Positions 43,400-54,398 of a stretch of 55,209 nt of DNA are shown in pieces. The stretch comes from Branchiostoma floridae (Eukaryota; Chordata; Leptocardii; Amphioxiformes; Branchiostomatidae). Position 1 is the first letter of the stretch. Every line of letters begins with the position of its first letter. A program made the translations under genes and the position numbers. Below the pieces are notes generated by a model that was not told the origin of the DNA, did not search any database, and saw nothing but the letters and a program-made list of their open reading frames with translations. The stretch is taken from positions 14,832,842 to 14,888,050 of the forward strand of contig NC_049989.1 of the NCBI RefSeq assembly GCF_000003815.2, read 5' to 3'.

Positions 43400-45115
43400 T
43401 GTTTTAGGATGACTTTTTGAGTAGATTGTGTACAAACGTCATCACAACTGCCGGCCAACACGTTTCCATAATTAATTGTGGTTCATTCTTTAGTAATTTG
43501 CCCATGTACAAAAGTAGCTATTTTAGATAAAAGAATGGTCCATAAAAAGTGATCAAATGTCTGTATTCAAGGGGTCGCAAGGCTTCAAACATTTGGTGTA
43601 CCTTCCTAAATGTCACTCTGCCACTTTCGTTAGCTTAGGGACCCTACCCTTACTGGCCTTTATTGTGAAATTGTGTCCGACGTCGGTCACAAAGCCTGTT
43701 TTGGCGACGCCATTTTACGTTGGTCTTCTGTTAACATCTTATACTTTAGTGCCCATATTTCCCTATTACCTGGACGGCAATATAACCCCTTATCCGGTAT
43801 GACAGATAAAACCGTGTCCTGTATTAACCACGCAGCCTCTTTATACATAGATACGTAGATAAGATCTACACAACAGGGGTGAGGACCAGGACCACTTGCG
43901 GCTATCAGGAGGATGACCTTTTTAAGGGTCAATAGCTTTGCACAGCTTGCGTTTCCTCAAGGGCTTGCCTTATGAAAAATCACTTAGCTTCTTCTCAGTC
44001 ATCTATGTATGGGTATCTGTCTCTGTACCTGTAAAGTCTTTAAGGTTTGTTCACAGTTATGCCCATATTCAAGTCCATATATATGAGTTACATATTTGTA
44101 AGAGGGGAAAGGTCCCCAATTTGCTATTAGGAATTGCTACCGAGAGTCTACAAAAATGTATGATGGAGGAAAAAGGAGTGTAGACACGGCCCATCTCCCG
44201 CACACATATAGACTGCATGCTTGCTGGAGAGCCACAGACACGTGTCCGCTCTCTGCCATGACACATGACTCACAGAGTCACAAAACTGATCTCTCACCAC
44301 TCCCCTACTAGCAAGCCCGTCCCTACTATGTACCAGACGCACTATGTATCCAATTCCAGAACTGAAAAAACAACTTTTTCCCTTAAACTGTTAACATCAA
44401 AGGTTATCAAATATGCATGGATATTGGTGCGAACCAACTTACTAGTCAAAGGGTATTTTACATCCATCTCTCCAAATGTAACACTTACACGGTGATTTAG
44501 ACACAGTTTTCTATACAATCATTATGTAAATTTGCAGGCTTCACACTATGAACAGTGACAGGCGATTTGAAAACAGTTACCTCGCCCTAACGAAAACAAC
44601 ACATCAAAACTAGAAACAAAGTGATGTAAAACAATTTGGTAATTTCGCCCTTCCTACATATATACATTTTTTTCTTCTATTTTTGTCTTGCTTGCGTACG
44701 ACTTATTTTGTCAGATAACAAGTCTTCGAATTCACAACGGTGGATCAAAGTTTAAAAACAACGTTTTTCCCGCACAAGTTTAAATGTACCCTTAGGGTGA
44801 GGGGTCAATGTTAAGCACAGTCTAACTGACCGATGAGCGATGAATGACTTTTAATCATGCTCTTTTTTCCTTGATTCTACAATATTCTAATCACTCAGAT
44901 GTCGGATCGAAAGTTATGTCCCTTGCCAGCGGCAGCAGATGACAAAGAAAGGCTAGGGTAGGCAGCTGTTTTATGCTAGGGTAGGTCATCTGATGTAGCC
45001 TGAGTTAATTTTCCCTGGTGAATTATCTGTCCGTATTTTGGCCTGGCAAGCTGAATGGCACCCTCTGTTTGAACGCCTGTGGTGTAGCCATATCAGCAGG
45101 ATCATCGATCCCAGA
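43400..45115. other. Element interior, nothing recognised
   Basis: AT-rich sequence with several short open frames on both strands that overlap each other and show no motifs or splice support. Confidence 0.45.
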
Positions 45116-45119
45116 AATA

Positions 45120-45300
45120 GCTACTCTCAAAGCAGAGGTTAGGTTCCGGCTGTTTTGTTTTTGTAGTCGTTTTTATTGGGGTTGTTAGGTTTTGACAAAG
45201 AAGATACCATACAAAATAGAAAGCCCGATAAAAAAGACTAAAAAAACGTTTGAAAAACAGTCGGAGCCTAACCTCTGCTTGGAGGGCAAGAAATGGCTAC
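45120..45300. mobile_element. Palindromic MITE, family G
   Basis: CTCTCAAAGCAGAGGTTAGG pairs with CCTAACCTCTGCTTGGAG; the next bases GTTCCGGCTGTTTT and AAAACAGTCGGAGC also pair. Single ends of this family occur at about 42455, 46775, 50960 and 51525. Confidence 0.78.
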
Positions 45301-45344
45301 GCTTGAGTATTCTTCAAGCAGATGTTCGGCCCCAGCTGTTTTTG

Positions 45345-45475
45345 ACTAGCCTGGATTACTGTACACCCCAACTCCTGAGCTCTAGGGCCAACATGCCCAC
45401 ACGGAAATTCTATAGCCGGCCCCGAGCTACACCCTCATACTGAAGTCGGACCTGGGTCTGGTATCCAGGCTGTTT
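45345..45475. mobile_element. Palindromic MITE, family H (AGCCTGGAT ends)
   Basis: AGCCTGGATTACTGTACAC at the left pairs loosely with GGTCTGGTATCCAGGCT at the right. A second copy lies at 47128-47277 and a lone end at about 48238-48256. Confidence 0.65.
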
Positions 45476-45774
45476 TTTGAGTGTTTAGGCGTTTTGTCGA
45501 GCTTTCCATTTTGTTAAGTTTTCTTTATGTCCAATCAAATATTTTTGAGATCGGGCTGGGGTGTGGTATATCCAGGCTAATTTTTTAGGGGTAGCGAGTG
45601 TAAGGAGCCCCGGTAGAATACGGATGGTACCCAGGCTATTCTGCGCCGTCTTTAATGGCTCAATTTACGAAATATTGATGTAGATGCGTTTAATGCATGT
45701 AATGCGTTTTAATACAACATGACTTACATAATATTGCTAAGGTTGCCTTTAATGGTTGATATATGGCAGCTCAC

Positions 45775-46471
45775 CTTCACGACGATCGTGAGCTCCAGTG
45801 TTTTTCCTTTTCGCGGGTGTATCTTGCTGAATGGTCCAAACGCGTCCAGATCATATTACTTGTCACAAAACTGATCAGCCGTCACACATCCACGAAACTT
45901 GTGGCAGAAAACGTTCTCATCCACAAGGGATCTCTTGACTTTGACGAAGTACACGTCCGCATCCTGGTCATGATGGCGTTTTCCAGCCTGTGAAAATAAC
46001 ACTTCGTCAATATCTACTCCAGAGGTTATAAACTGGAGTTCACCTAATAACTCTACGTAATAGAACCCATCGTAAGGATGGCTTTTTCTACAGAATAATT
46101 TTACATCACATACAGAAAGACATTCTTACAACAAACACATACAAGTAATTACGAAGCACGATTTGAAAAAAAAATAGCTTAAAAACGCATACTTACTTGT
46201 ATTGCGACTGTATCGTCTTTGGTCCACTTGTCTACTTGCACAACAACTATACGATAGTCAATGACAATGCCAGCAATGTTAGCGTAAACCTCGCCATCTT
46301 CAACTTCAAACCACCAATGTTGATCAGTGCAGTTGTGTAGGCGCGGCTTCGCCATCGAAGTTGGTGCACTCTGACCAAAGGGTATGAAACTTCGAACGAA
46401 AACTGTCTGGTATGTATTGACGAGCACTAGGCAGCACGCATCTGGATATGCGGACCGCAAACGCAGCTCCG
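45775..46471 (-). pseudogene. Two-exon coding segment of unknown family with an in-frame stop
   Basis: Exon 46197-46471 (acceptor ctgcaag, uncertain; donor gtaagt) encodes RSAYPDACCLVLVNTYQTVF, VRSFIPFGQSAPTSMAKPRL, HNCTDQHWWFEVEDGEVYAN and IVIDYRIVVVQVDKWTKDDT. Exon 45775-45987 (acceptor ttttcacag, donor gtgagc) joins in phase 0 and encodes AGKRHHDQDADVYFVKVKRS, LVDENVFCHKFRGCVTADQF and CDK. A TAA follows at 45856-45858, and then the frame continues coding-like to the donor (YDLDAFGPFSKIHPRKGKTL, ELTIVVK). Cysteines and a Trp-rich stretch suggest an extracellular domain (inference). I do not recognise the family. The stop could be a real nonsense change or a sequence error. Confidence 0.5.
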
Positions 46472-47530
46472 CTTGCAGTGAGTCATGGCCTTATCTCTCC
46501 CATCGGTCCGTCGGGTCCTTGTGTACCGGCTGGTGATATCATTGTGCCAGACTGCATTGTGCGGAGACACGGCTAATTAACACGAGGGCGATATCCGTCA
46601 TACACGAGTTTCCGAGAAGCTGTTATTACTACAGCGACATTCTATAAGGCTATAAATCCTTTATCGGTTCTTTTTGTTCTTTTGTTGTAAAAAAAACCCT
46701 TTCCGCTCTTCACTCGCGGAAAACTAGCCAAAAAGAACTGCCCTGTACGGCAGACATGATAATTTGCATCAAAGAATACTCTCCAAGCAGAGATTAGGCT
46801 TCGGTTGTTTTTTGATGTCTTTGCTACTTGAAGGTATTGCTATTTCTTGTCCTTGTCTGAGATGACTCAGTTAGGAGTGGGACTACCTCCATTTTGTACA
46901 TCAAGTCCGGATTTTTTCCCACTGTCTTCAAGTTAAGTGACATCCACTGCACTGTTTTCATTTTGGTGATAGGACTCTAGTGGAGGATAGTATTTCTAAA
47001 ACCTCCAAGTTCAAATGCTAATAAATGGGCTTCTGTGTTGTTTCACATGTTAAAATACGGAAATAATGAAATGTTTTTCTTCGAGTTTTTGCTACTATCA
47101 GCAGGTAATTACGTGCAAGCTGGCCAAGCCTGGATGCCGGATAGGGCCGGGGCCTATACAGACTAGTTCCTCGGCTCTAATACCAAAATGTCCCCACGGT
47201 ATTCTACAAGAGTCCCCTTCATTTACCGTGCACGATATACATTACTGTGTGCGGGCGGGGTCTGGCATCCAGGCTCCGTGAAATCGGCCGGCGCCACGGA
47301 GTCATGTGTCATGTGTTGTGACTCAGTCCGCCTTCCCATCACGCAGGCGAGTTGATTTTGACAGCCCGAGATTCATTAGATTGATTCACGCGCGATGTAT
47401 TCTCTGTCGTTCTACCTATTTGTGTTTGCTAGTGCTCTTATCAAGCTAAGTTAAAGAACATAATCACGTCACTGCAAACGGGGTGAACGTTACAACTTTC
47501 CTCCCAGTACCACCGTCTGCGTCGTTCTAC
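46472..47530. promoter_or_regulatory. Intergenic stretch between divergent exon sets
   Basis: The interval separates the minus-strand exons (46471 leftward) from the plus-strand exon (about 47541 rightward). It holds a family G end (46775) and a family H MITE (47128-47277). GC rises at 47280-47350. A shared promoter is possible but no core element is identifiable. Confidence 0.2.
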
Positions 47531-47540
47531 ACTTCACTTC

Positions 47541-47956
47541 AGGAGGCCATCATGACCCGCCGGATTATCCGAACACAGGACTACCCCGTGGACTTTTCTT
47601 GTACGGAGCCGGAGATAAGCGCCTTGTCGTAGCATTCTACACTGTTTACGATCTCACACGGACCATCATTCACCTAATGGACATGTTTTGGGAGTTGTTG
47701 CTGTCTGCCTGGCGTTTTATCTTCCGTTGTACTGTCATACTTTTCTACTTGACTCTACCAGTTGAAGTTCCCCTTGCCACCATGCTAAAACCTCAAGCAC
47801 AAGAAGGGCCGCTCATGATCGACGTATTTCCAACCAGGAGACGGGCGTTTCAAATCAAGGCTACTGAACTAGACTCGACAAAATTTTTGGAAAAAAATAT
47901 CGGATGTCACAGGAATGCCGAAGACTTCGTTCAAAATATTCACGGCCGGCAAAAAG
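47541..47956 (+). CDS. Unknown exon with a hydrophobic segment
   Basis: After an acceptor-like acttcacttcag the frame is open for about 138 codons to the donor gtacgt at 47957. It includes GAGDKRLVVAFYTVYDLTRT, the hydrophobic FWELLLSAWRFIFRCTVILF then YLTLPVEVPLATML, and IKATELDSTKFLEKNIGCHR. No ATG lies in frame before the hydrophobic part, so a 5' exon or another start would be needed. It ends in phase 1, which fits both 49472 and 52881 as next exons. Confidence 0.35.
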
Positions 47957-49471
47957 GTACGTTTGCTGTTTACTATTAATTTTCGTTGTAATGTGAATGA
48001 AATATAATTCGAGAAGATGGAGTGAGAAAACCCTAATTTGGATGTGTGATATTTCGATATATATACGATGACATAAGGTAGCATCAAAACTGGCCAAGGA
48101 GTTAAGTCTGCCAAGGGGTGTACCTGCGTGGCAAATGCACGCCCTTTTTTGCAGGCTAAACTCACTGGTCAGTTTTGATACTATATTATGCCACCGTAGG
48201 ATCTGCTTGGAGATTACGATATTACTGAGATCGGGTGAGGGTCTGGTATCCAGGCTAGTCGTGTTATATAGCTCCCGAGTTGTCTTCTGTACTCAACAGT
48301 ATTTATCTAAGCACAAAGAGGGCAATTAATACGCAATAATGAGAAACAAATGAGAAAATGGTTTGTCCCACTCCGAGAGTTGACACACTAGCCGCGCGCT
48401 GAGCTTTTCAGCCCTCGTCTAATGGACGGGCGATACCAGACCGGCGGGGGGTTACCGCAGGGTGTTAAGATTTTCTGATGGGGCATGTTGGCCCTGGAGC
48501 CAAGAAGCAGGCCTGTGTAGGCCCTGGAAACAGTCTGGCATCCATCCGAAAGAAATTGTGAGTTGATAGATGAATAATTCAGTGGGAAAATACATGTATA
48601 ATGAACACAATAGTGTCATTCCCGATCATTGAATGTCCAAGGGGGACAGAAATAGGGTTTGAACTGAGTTATTTCCGGGCGAAGTGGTTCAATCCCTATG
48701 TTCCGAAATCCCAGGAAACTCAATGTGAATGGTTCCTGTATTAAATGCATGTTCCAACACAACAAGGCAGCGGGGAGGTATAGCGATGGTTGGCAAATGC
48801 ACACCCTTTGGCCGGCTATACTTCCTGGCCAGTTTTGCACCGTAGGATCTGCTTGGAGATAACCATTTACATTGGGTTTCCTGGGACTTCGTATAAACAC
48901 GGGGACTTCCCTTCGGAACATAAGGCGGTCAAAAGGTTATTCAGGATGTGACTCACTACGCAAGGTTGTGCCTTCTCAAAACTCTGTTTTTAAACTATTT
49001 GCGCATGCAACAGTGCGAATAAAATAAATGTTATTTCAATGGCATGATTTGAAATATTTTTACTTAGTATCAGTATTATTAAAATCAAACTATACTTCAA
49101 ACTACGAACAAAATCTTCATTCTAAAATTCTGAGTTTTCTCATGACAGATTTTTGAATACATTATCGGTGTCAACTTGACAGATTTTCGTGCCCCGGGTA
49201 TTCTAAGTATGCACATAACGAATAAATGAGATTCATTGTATGCAGAATTCCGGCACCCCTTTATTGTCTTATATTTTATTTATTCATTCAAGGTATTATT
49301 GTGTTAGATTTTACACAAATCTAAAAATTTGGTTACGATCATCGGGAAACGAAAGAACACTTTCAGAAGACACATAAAACTTTTGAACGTTGGATTTCTG
49401 TAGCACTGTTACCAACCTGCAAGCTATGCCTGAATACTATTTCACTTCATTTCTATATGAACGTTTTTCAG

Positions 49472-49500
49472 GTTCGTCATCCTTGTCAGGGAGAATCTAG
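49472..49500 (+). CDS. Possible short terminal exon
   Basis: After gtttttcag the phase fits the donor at 47957 and gives GSSSLSGRI, then TAG at 49498-49500. This is a weak call because the exon is short. Confidence 0.2.
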
Positions 49501-50631
49501 AAGTAGGACCACAGCGACCAAACCAACATTCAAGGTATTCAGAGCTTCTTACAATTTCATGCATGTACAGCTCACAGTTGTCTTGTGAGACAACCTACCA
49601 CAGACTAGTCTGTGTAACGCAAACTCCGCTATCCGGAGCTTGTAGCCTCCTCCGCGCGGCAATGTACGACGGGCCTGAGAAGGGCGATTAAATCAGGCTA
49701 ACCGCAGACTTGCAGCGGCTCCCAAAATAGATGCCACGGGGGTCCTTTCTCTATAGACTACTAGTATTGTGTTGTGACTACCTCCTTGTTTTTTCAATCA
49801 AACTTTTAAAGTGAATCTTATTTCGGGCCTCAATTTGAGGCTGCACAGTCAAATCCAGTAGGAATTAGTCGCACGACCCTCTCTTCCAAGAAAGTCTTTG
49901 TAAAGCAAACTCCGCCGTCTGTGGGTATAACGGGCATCGGCATGCAGGTTGGGCGTCGCGAATATTTAGGAACACTGCATATTTTGGCGTGAAGGACATC
50001 GCTCTACTATGAAACTCGGTTTCCCACGAACCCATAGGCCCTCTCCCTTAGTACATCGAATCGCAGAACAAAGGACAACACCTCATTGATATTTGTCGCA
50101 CAACAATAACAGACTAATTACGGCTGCACGTCTGGGGCTGTCTGAGTCTACTAACATATAAGTGACAGGACGATTATCATAACAGCTTGCATACAATCGG
50201 AAACGTATTGAATGGACACGCACTAGTTCTAGTAGTTGTCGGCGCAAGGTCTCATGACGTTTGCGACACGTCCTGCGTCTACTTATTTGCCGCACAGCTT
50301 GGAATGGTTAGGGCGTCTCCACGAAAAAATGCAAAATTTGGCATTCGTAAGCCTATTTTTGAAATTGAATATGCCATATCTAACTTAAGTAAGCTTACTA
50401 AAATGCAGTTTCATGTCACGAAATTCATCTTGCTTTGGACGGAGCGGGGGAATATTTCCCGTCCCAGCAAGTAAATTTCCGTTCCTCCTGGGACGGGGGG
50501 GCGGCTCCTGGAGACAGCCCTGCGGCCACCCTGTCTTATTCCCTCTCGCAGCGGAATTCCAAAAGAAACAGGGAGTCAACTAGCCTCCATAGCAGGCTCT
50601 CTATGGCCTTTAGTTTGACCAAAAACTGATC
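49501..50631. other. Element interior, nothing recognised
   Basis: No exon with convincing splice sites or motifs is seen. GC-rich patches occur at 49630-49740 and 50480-50530. Confidence 0.4.
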
Positions 50632-50731
50632 NNNNNNNNNNNNNNNNNNNNNNNNNNNNNNNNNNNNNNNNNNNNNNNNNNNNNNNNNNNNNNNNNNNNN
50701 NNNNNNNNNNNNNNNNNNNNNNNNNNNNNNN
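50632..50731. other. Assembly gap, 100 N
   Basis: One hundred N bases inside the large inverted structure; true length unknown. Confidence 1.
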
Positions 50732-51544
50732 AAAGTACCCAGTCAGTAATAAGATAGTACCAATAAACAACGAGCAGCGCCAGTCTTTGTTTAGAAACGA
50801 ACGCAGTAGATCTAATCCCTCAGCTTGACATAATTTATCATAGAGAACACGCCGCAGAGCCCAACTTCTTCTGACGGTGCTGGGGCATTCCAGAACGACA
50901 GACAGCGCCCCCGTAGCAGATCGATAATTGACGATAATTTCCTTTGTTGCAGTGAAGTGTACTCTCCAAGTAGAGGTTAGGCTTGTATTGTCACAACACA
51001 GTAAAACATAGAAAGCCCGATAGAAACGACTAAAAAATCATTAAAAAAAAAAAAACAGCCGGTTTTGGGGTGATGTTTAGGCTAATTTTTCTTACTATCT
51101 TCTCCTATTCCCGTAGATTTTGCCACACGTTTACCGGGTTTTCAGGTGCATCTAGGCGGGATAGCACTAGTGTCGAGGTTGGCACCGTAAGTTTCCCCGG
51201 ATATTTACCGGCGTGTACACGGCACCCCGTCCTGTCTGTATGTACACTGTCCCCGTGGAGACCCGGGTTGGGTTACCGCAGAACCACAGGGGACCGAGAG
51301 CTAACCACATCGTGAAATCCTCATTACTACAGCCCGCACTGACACCTCCCAATCAGTCAATTATTCAGGCTTTATTTTTGTACACATGTACAATTGACTA
51401 GACTGACTGACTGACAATTGTTAACCATTAACCCCTATTGATTTTTAATCAATACAAGACGCATTACAAAATAGAAAGCCCCATAACAACGACTAAAAAA
51501 CTTTAAAAAAAAAAAACAACCGGAGCCTAACCTCTGCTTAGAGA

Positions 51545-51760
51545 GTTGTGAAGTGCGGATACCCTGGTGTTGGCGCGTGCCGTCACGCCCAGCATGCCAG
51601 AACGATAGACAGCGCTAATCTCCAAGCAGATCTTATGGGGGCATAAGATAGCATGTGAAGTGCGGATACCCTGGTGTTGGCGCGTGCCGTCACGCCCAGC
51701 ATGCCAGAACGATAGACAGCGCTAATCTCCAAGCAGATCTTATGGGGGCATAAGATAGCA
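51545..51760. repeat. 107-bp tandem duplication in right arm
   Basis: GTGAAGTGCGGATACCCTGG through CATAAGATAGCAT occurs twice without visible change. The left arm has a single copy. Confidence 0.9.
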
Positions 51761-52000
51761 TCATAAGGCTGGGGAAGAAGTTTAGTCGGCAGAGGAGTTT
51801 CATTGGCCACCGCGAAGGTCAAAAACCTAAGTGAATACGATCAGTAAAGATGCCAAGTGGCAAACAAGAAAACCTGACACAGGAGGTGTTTAGTTAAGCA
51901 CACTTTTTATTGCAAAATATACATATACATAACAACTAGACAATATAAAGCGTTGTGTGTGTACAACGCACCTACTGACCTAGTCGATACTTGTCTTCGT

Positions 52001-52222
52001 CTATTCCAGCGATCTCTGGGGAAAGCCCCCGCTGTGAACTGGCGCGGCTCGCCGCGTTTGTCCCAGATTCTGGCTCGGAAAGGTTGTAAAACTATCATCC
52101 CAGCCAGTTTTCACGTAGGAGTAACCCGTAGCAGATAATTGACGATAATTTCCTTGGCTGTACTGAAGTGCGGACCCCGTGGTGTTGGCGCGTGCCCTCA
52201 CGCCCCCCTCATTAGCACGCAT
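52001..52222 (-). CDS. 73-codon ORF in right arm, copy of 41661-41882
   Basis: Same length and start as the left-arm copy, with ATG and TAG kept. Only about three base changes are seen in the 222 bp, two of them changing a residue (S to G, D to G). Confidence 0.25.
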   Translation of the reverse strand: MRANEGGVRARANTTGSALQYSQGNYRQLSATGYSYVKTGWDDSFTTFPSQNLGQTRRAAPVHSGGFPQRSLE

Positions 52223-52527
52223 TGAAAACGGCTCACTTTCACCAAGTACTTCATTTCACTTACTGCGAACTAATTCATGGGGTCATTGTTTCCGCATCAG
52301 GATCATAAACAATTACTCAAGTACCTAAAGACAACCTAAGCATTGTCAGAGAATTAAAACTGGATAATGTATTTTGCGTGATATTGGCATTGTCCCGATA
52401 TCTTAGTCCCACAAACTAGCGCCCACGTTCCTCAACAGATCGTTGTTGTGCCGAAGTTCAGCCGCTCAGTTTCGAACATCCTTTGAAACTAGCTATAGCC
52501 TTACACAGCTTAAGTCGGATAGTTCAA

Positions 52528-52770
52528 ATTTATTGTCAGTTACAAAAGATACCTTTCATTCCTTTTCCATACATAATATCGCCTACCTGATTCCTTATAT
52601 CCACTTTAATTTATAATGTATTATGTTGCAATGGCTTTGTGCACATAATCTTCTTCAGTTACAAAAGATACCTTTCATTCCTTTTCCATACATAATATCG
52701 CCTACCTGATTCCTTATATCCACTTTAATTCATAATGCATTATGTTGCAATGGCTTTGTGCACATAATCT
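52528..52770. repeat. About 125-bp tandem duplication in right arm
   Basis: CAGTTACAAAAGATACCTTT through TTTGTGCACATAATCT occurs twice with two substitutions. It lies just upstream of the candidate exon at 52881. Confidence 0.9.
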
Positions 52771-52880
52771 ACGTATATGTGTGTAATTGATGAGTGATCA
52801 CTGCAACTGTTTCCAAAGTTTTCAGTCGTAGGTAGCTAGTGTATAAGCGCTAAACCCTAAATCCGTTCTTCAATTTTCAG

Positions 52881-53137
52881 AACAACAGGTGATTCGACTC
52901 TTCATGGCGAGGAGACATGTGACTGCGGAGGCGCTTGCAACTGTCACACTTCCACGTCAAACAAAGAGGAGAACTGTGATATTCCAGTGGGTTGCATCAA
53001 AGATGCTATTCGATCAAAACGTGCGTTCGCTGACGATGTGCCATCTTGAGTGCCGTTCAAAAGGAATTGGAACCTTTTTCATGGACCGAGACCCCGTGCA
53101 GCAAGATTCTCCAACACGTCACCTACACCCGCTTTGA
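52881..53137 (+). CDS. Candidate terminal exon in right arm (copy of 40970-41264)
   Basis: The acceptor caattttcag is kept. The frame VIRLFMARRHVTAEALATVT, RTVIFQWVASKMLFDQNVRS and GIGTFFMDRDPVQQDSPT stays open to TGA at 53135-53137. A 20-bp deletion after the acceptor, relative to the left arm, shifts the phase so that this copy would fit a donor in phase 1, such as 47957. Product unknown. Confidence 0.35.
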
Positions 53138-53200
53138 ATCGCCTCCCCACTAAACGACCGACCGTGCCCCGCTTCTTTTCGCACACTTGGGTTCTAATTA

Positions 53201-53612
53201 NNNNNNNNNNNNNNNNNNNNNNNNNNNNNNNNNNNNNNNNNNNNNNNNNNNNNNNNNNNNNNNNNNNNNNNNNNNNNNNNNNNNNNNNNNNNNNNNNNNN
53301 NNNNNNNNNNNNNNNNNNNNNNNNNNNNNNNNNNNNNNNNNNNNNNNNNNNNNNNNNNNNNNNNNNNNNNNNNNNNNNNNNNNNNNNNNNNNNNNNNNNN
53401 NNNNNNNNNNNNNNNNNNNNNNNNNNNNNNNNNNNNNNNNNNNNNNNNNNNNNNNNNNNNNNNNNNNNNNNNNNNNNNNNNNNNNNNNNNNNNNNNNNNN
53501 NNNNNNNNNNNNNNNNNNNNNNNNNNNNNNNNNNNNNNNNNNNNNNNNNNNNNNNNNNNNNNNNNNNNNNNNNNNNNNNNNNNNNNNNNNNNNNNNNNNN
53601 NNNNNNNNNNNN
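53201..53612. other. Assembly gap, 412 N
   Basis: A run of 412 N bases in the right arm, opposite an AT-rich part of the left arm. The non-round size suggests a gap estimated from read pairs. Confidence 1.
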
Positions 53613-53804
53613 ATATATACAAGTATACACAATTTGTATTGTAACCAGTAGTTTTACGTCTTCAGTTGTATAGTTTTGCCTTTTTCCTTGCCAATCAATA
53701 CACCTAATTGCAATGGACTAAGAGTGCGTAATTTGCGTATGTATGTGTGTGTGATTGCTGATTATATTTGCATATTTATATTTATATTTAAGATTTATCC
53801 CAGC

Positions 53805-54180
53805 TACTGACAGGTCGACCGAGCAAACCTACTGGCTTACCCCAACTACTAGCTGGGCGATCGCCCCCAACTACTATCAGGGCGATCGCCCCCAACCACT
53901 AGCAGGTCGATCGCCCCCCAACTACTAGCAGGGCGATCGCCCCCCAACTACTAGCAGGGCGATCGCTCCCAAGTACTGACAGGGCGATTGCCCCCAACTA
54001 CAGGCAGGGCGACCACCCAAAGATACCAACAGGGCGATCGCCCCCAACTACCAGCAGGGCGATCGCCCCCAAGTACTGACAGGGCGATCGCCCCCAACTA
54101 CAGGCAGGGCGACCACCCAAAGCTACCAACAGGGCGATCGCCCCGGACTACAGACAGGGCGATCGCCCCCAAGTATCCTT
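53805..54180. repeat. 25-bp tandem array centred on GGCGATCGCC (right)
   Basis: About fifteen units, inverted relative to the left array, again with eight exact GGCGATCGCC palindromes. Pro/Arg-rich frames across it are artefacts. Confidence 0.92.
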
Positions 54181-54398
54181 CACTTTTGTGAAATCAAGAC
54201 GACACGACTGGACAATTCAGACTTTGTACGGGGCAATCGCCCCCACAAGTCACTATTCCCAGGACTCGAGTGTCTTGAAAAGTTGCATTCTAATCCAATA
54301 TGGCTTGATTTTCAAAAAATTTCGCACTGCGTTTTCTGATTATCAAGTCGAAAAAAAAGGAATAAAATGGATTTTCCTTTATTATTTTGGATTCTGTT

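Larger units (their letters stand above)
39756..54398. mobile_element. 14.6-kb structure with about 3-kb inverted arms
   Basis: Starting from AACAGAATCCAAAATAATAA at 39756 and its exact complement ending at 54398, the sequence can be followed inward as inverted copies to about 42640 (left) and 51348 (right). The outer 220 bp are nearly identical. Deeper parts differ by a few percent and carry small duplications. The interior (42640-51348) is single-copy apart from short MITEs. The structure lies in a GH63 intron, 18 bp from the acceptor of exon 39532-39737. I find no clean target-site duplication and no transposase, polymerase or integrase motif. It could be a giant foldback-type non-autonomous transposon or an inverted segmental duplication. 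Confidence 0.75.
51348..54398. repeat. Right inverted arm
   Basis: It is the inverted counterpart of 39756-42640. It differs by two local duplications (about 107 bp at 51545-51760; about 125 bp at 52528-52770) and is interrupted by a 412-N gap where the AT-rich segment should be. Confidence 0.8.

Noticed and set aside
53050-53673. Long open frames of 140-207 codons
   Set aside because: They consist almost entirely of N bases from the 412-bp gap.
53988-54191. Pro/Arg-rich 67-codon frame
   Set aside because: It is a translation of the GGCGATCGCC tandem array.
39756-54398. ProtoRAG or Maverick/Polinton identity for the large structure
   Set aside because: No RAG1/RAG2-like, polymerase B, integrase or capsid motifs were seen in any frame, and the terminal sequence does not match what is known of those families.
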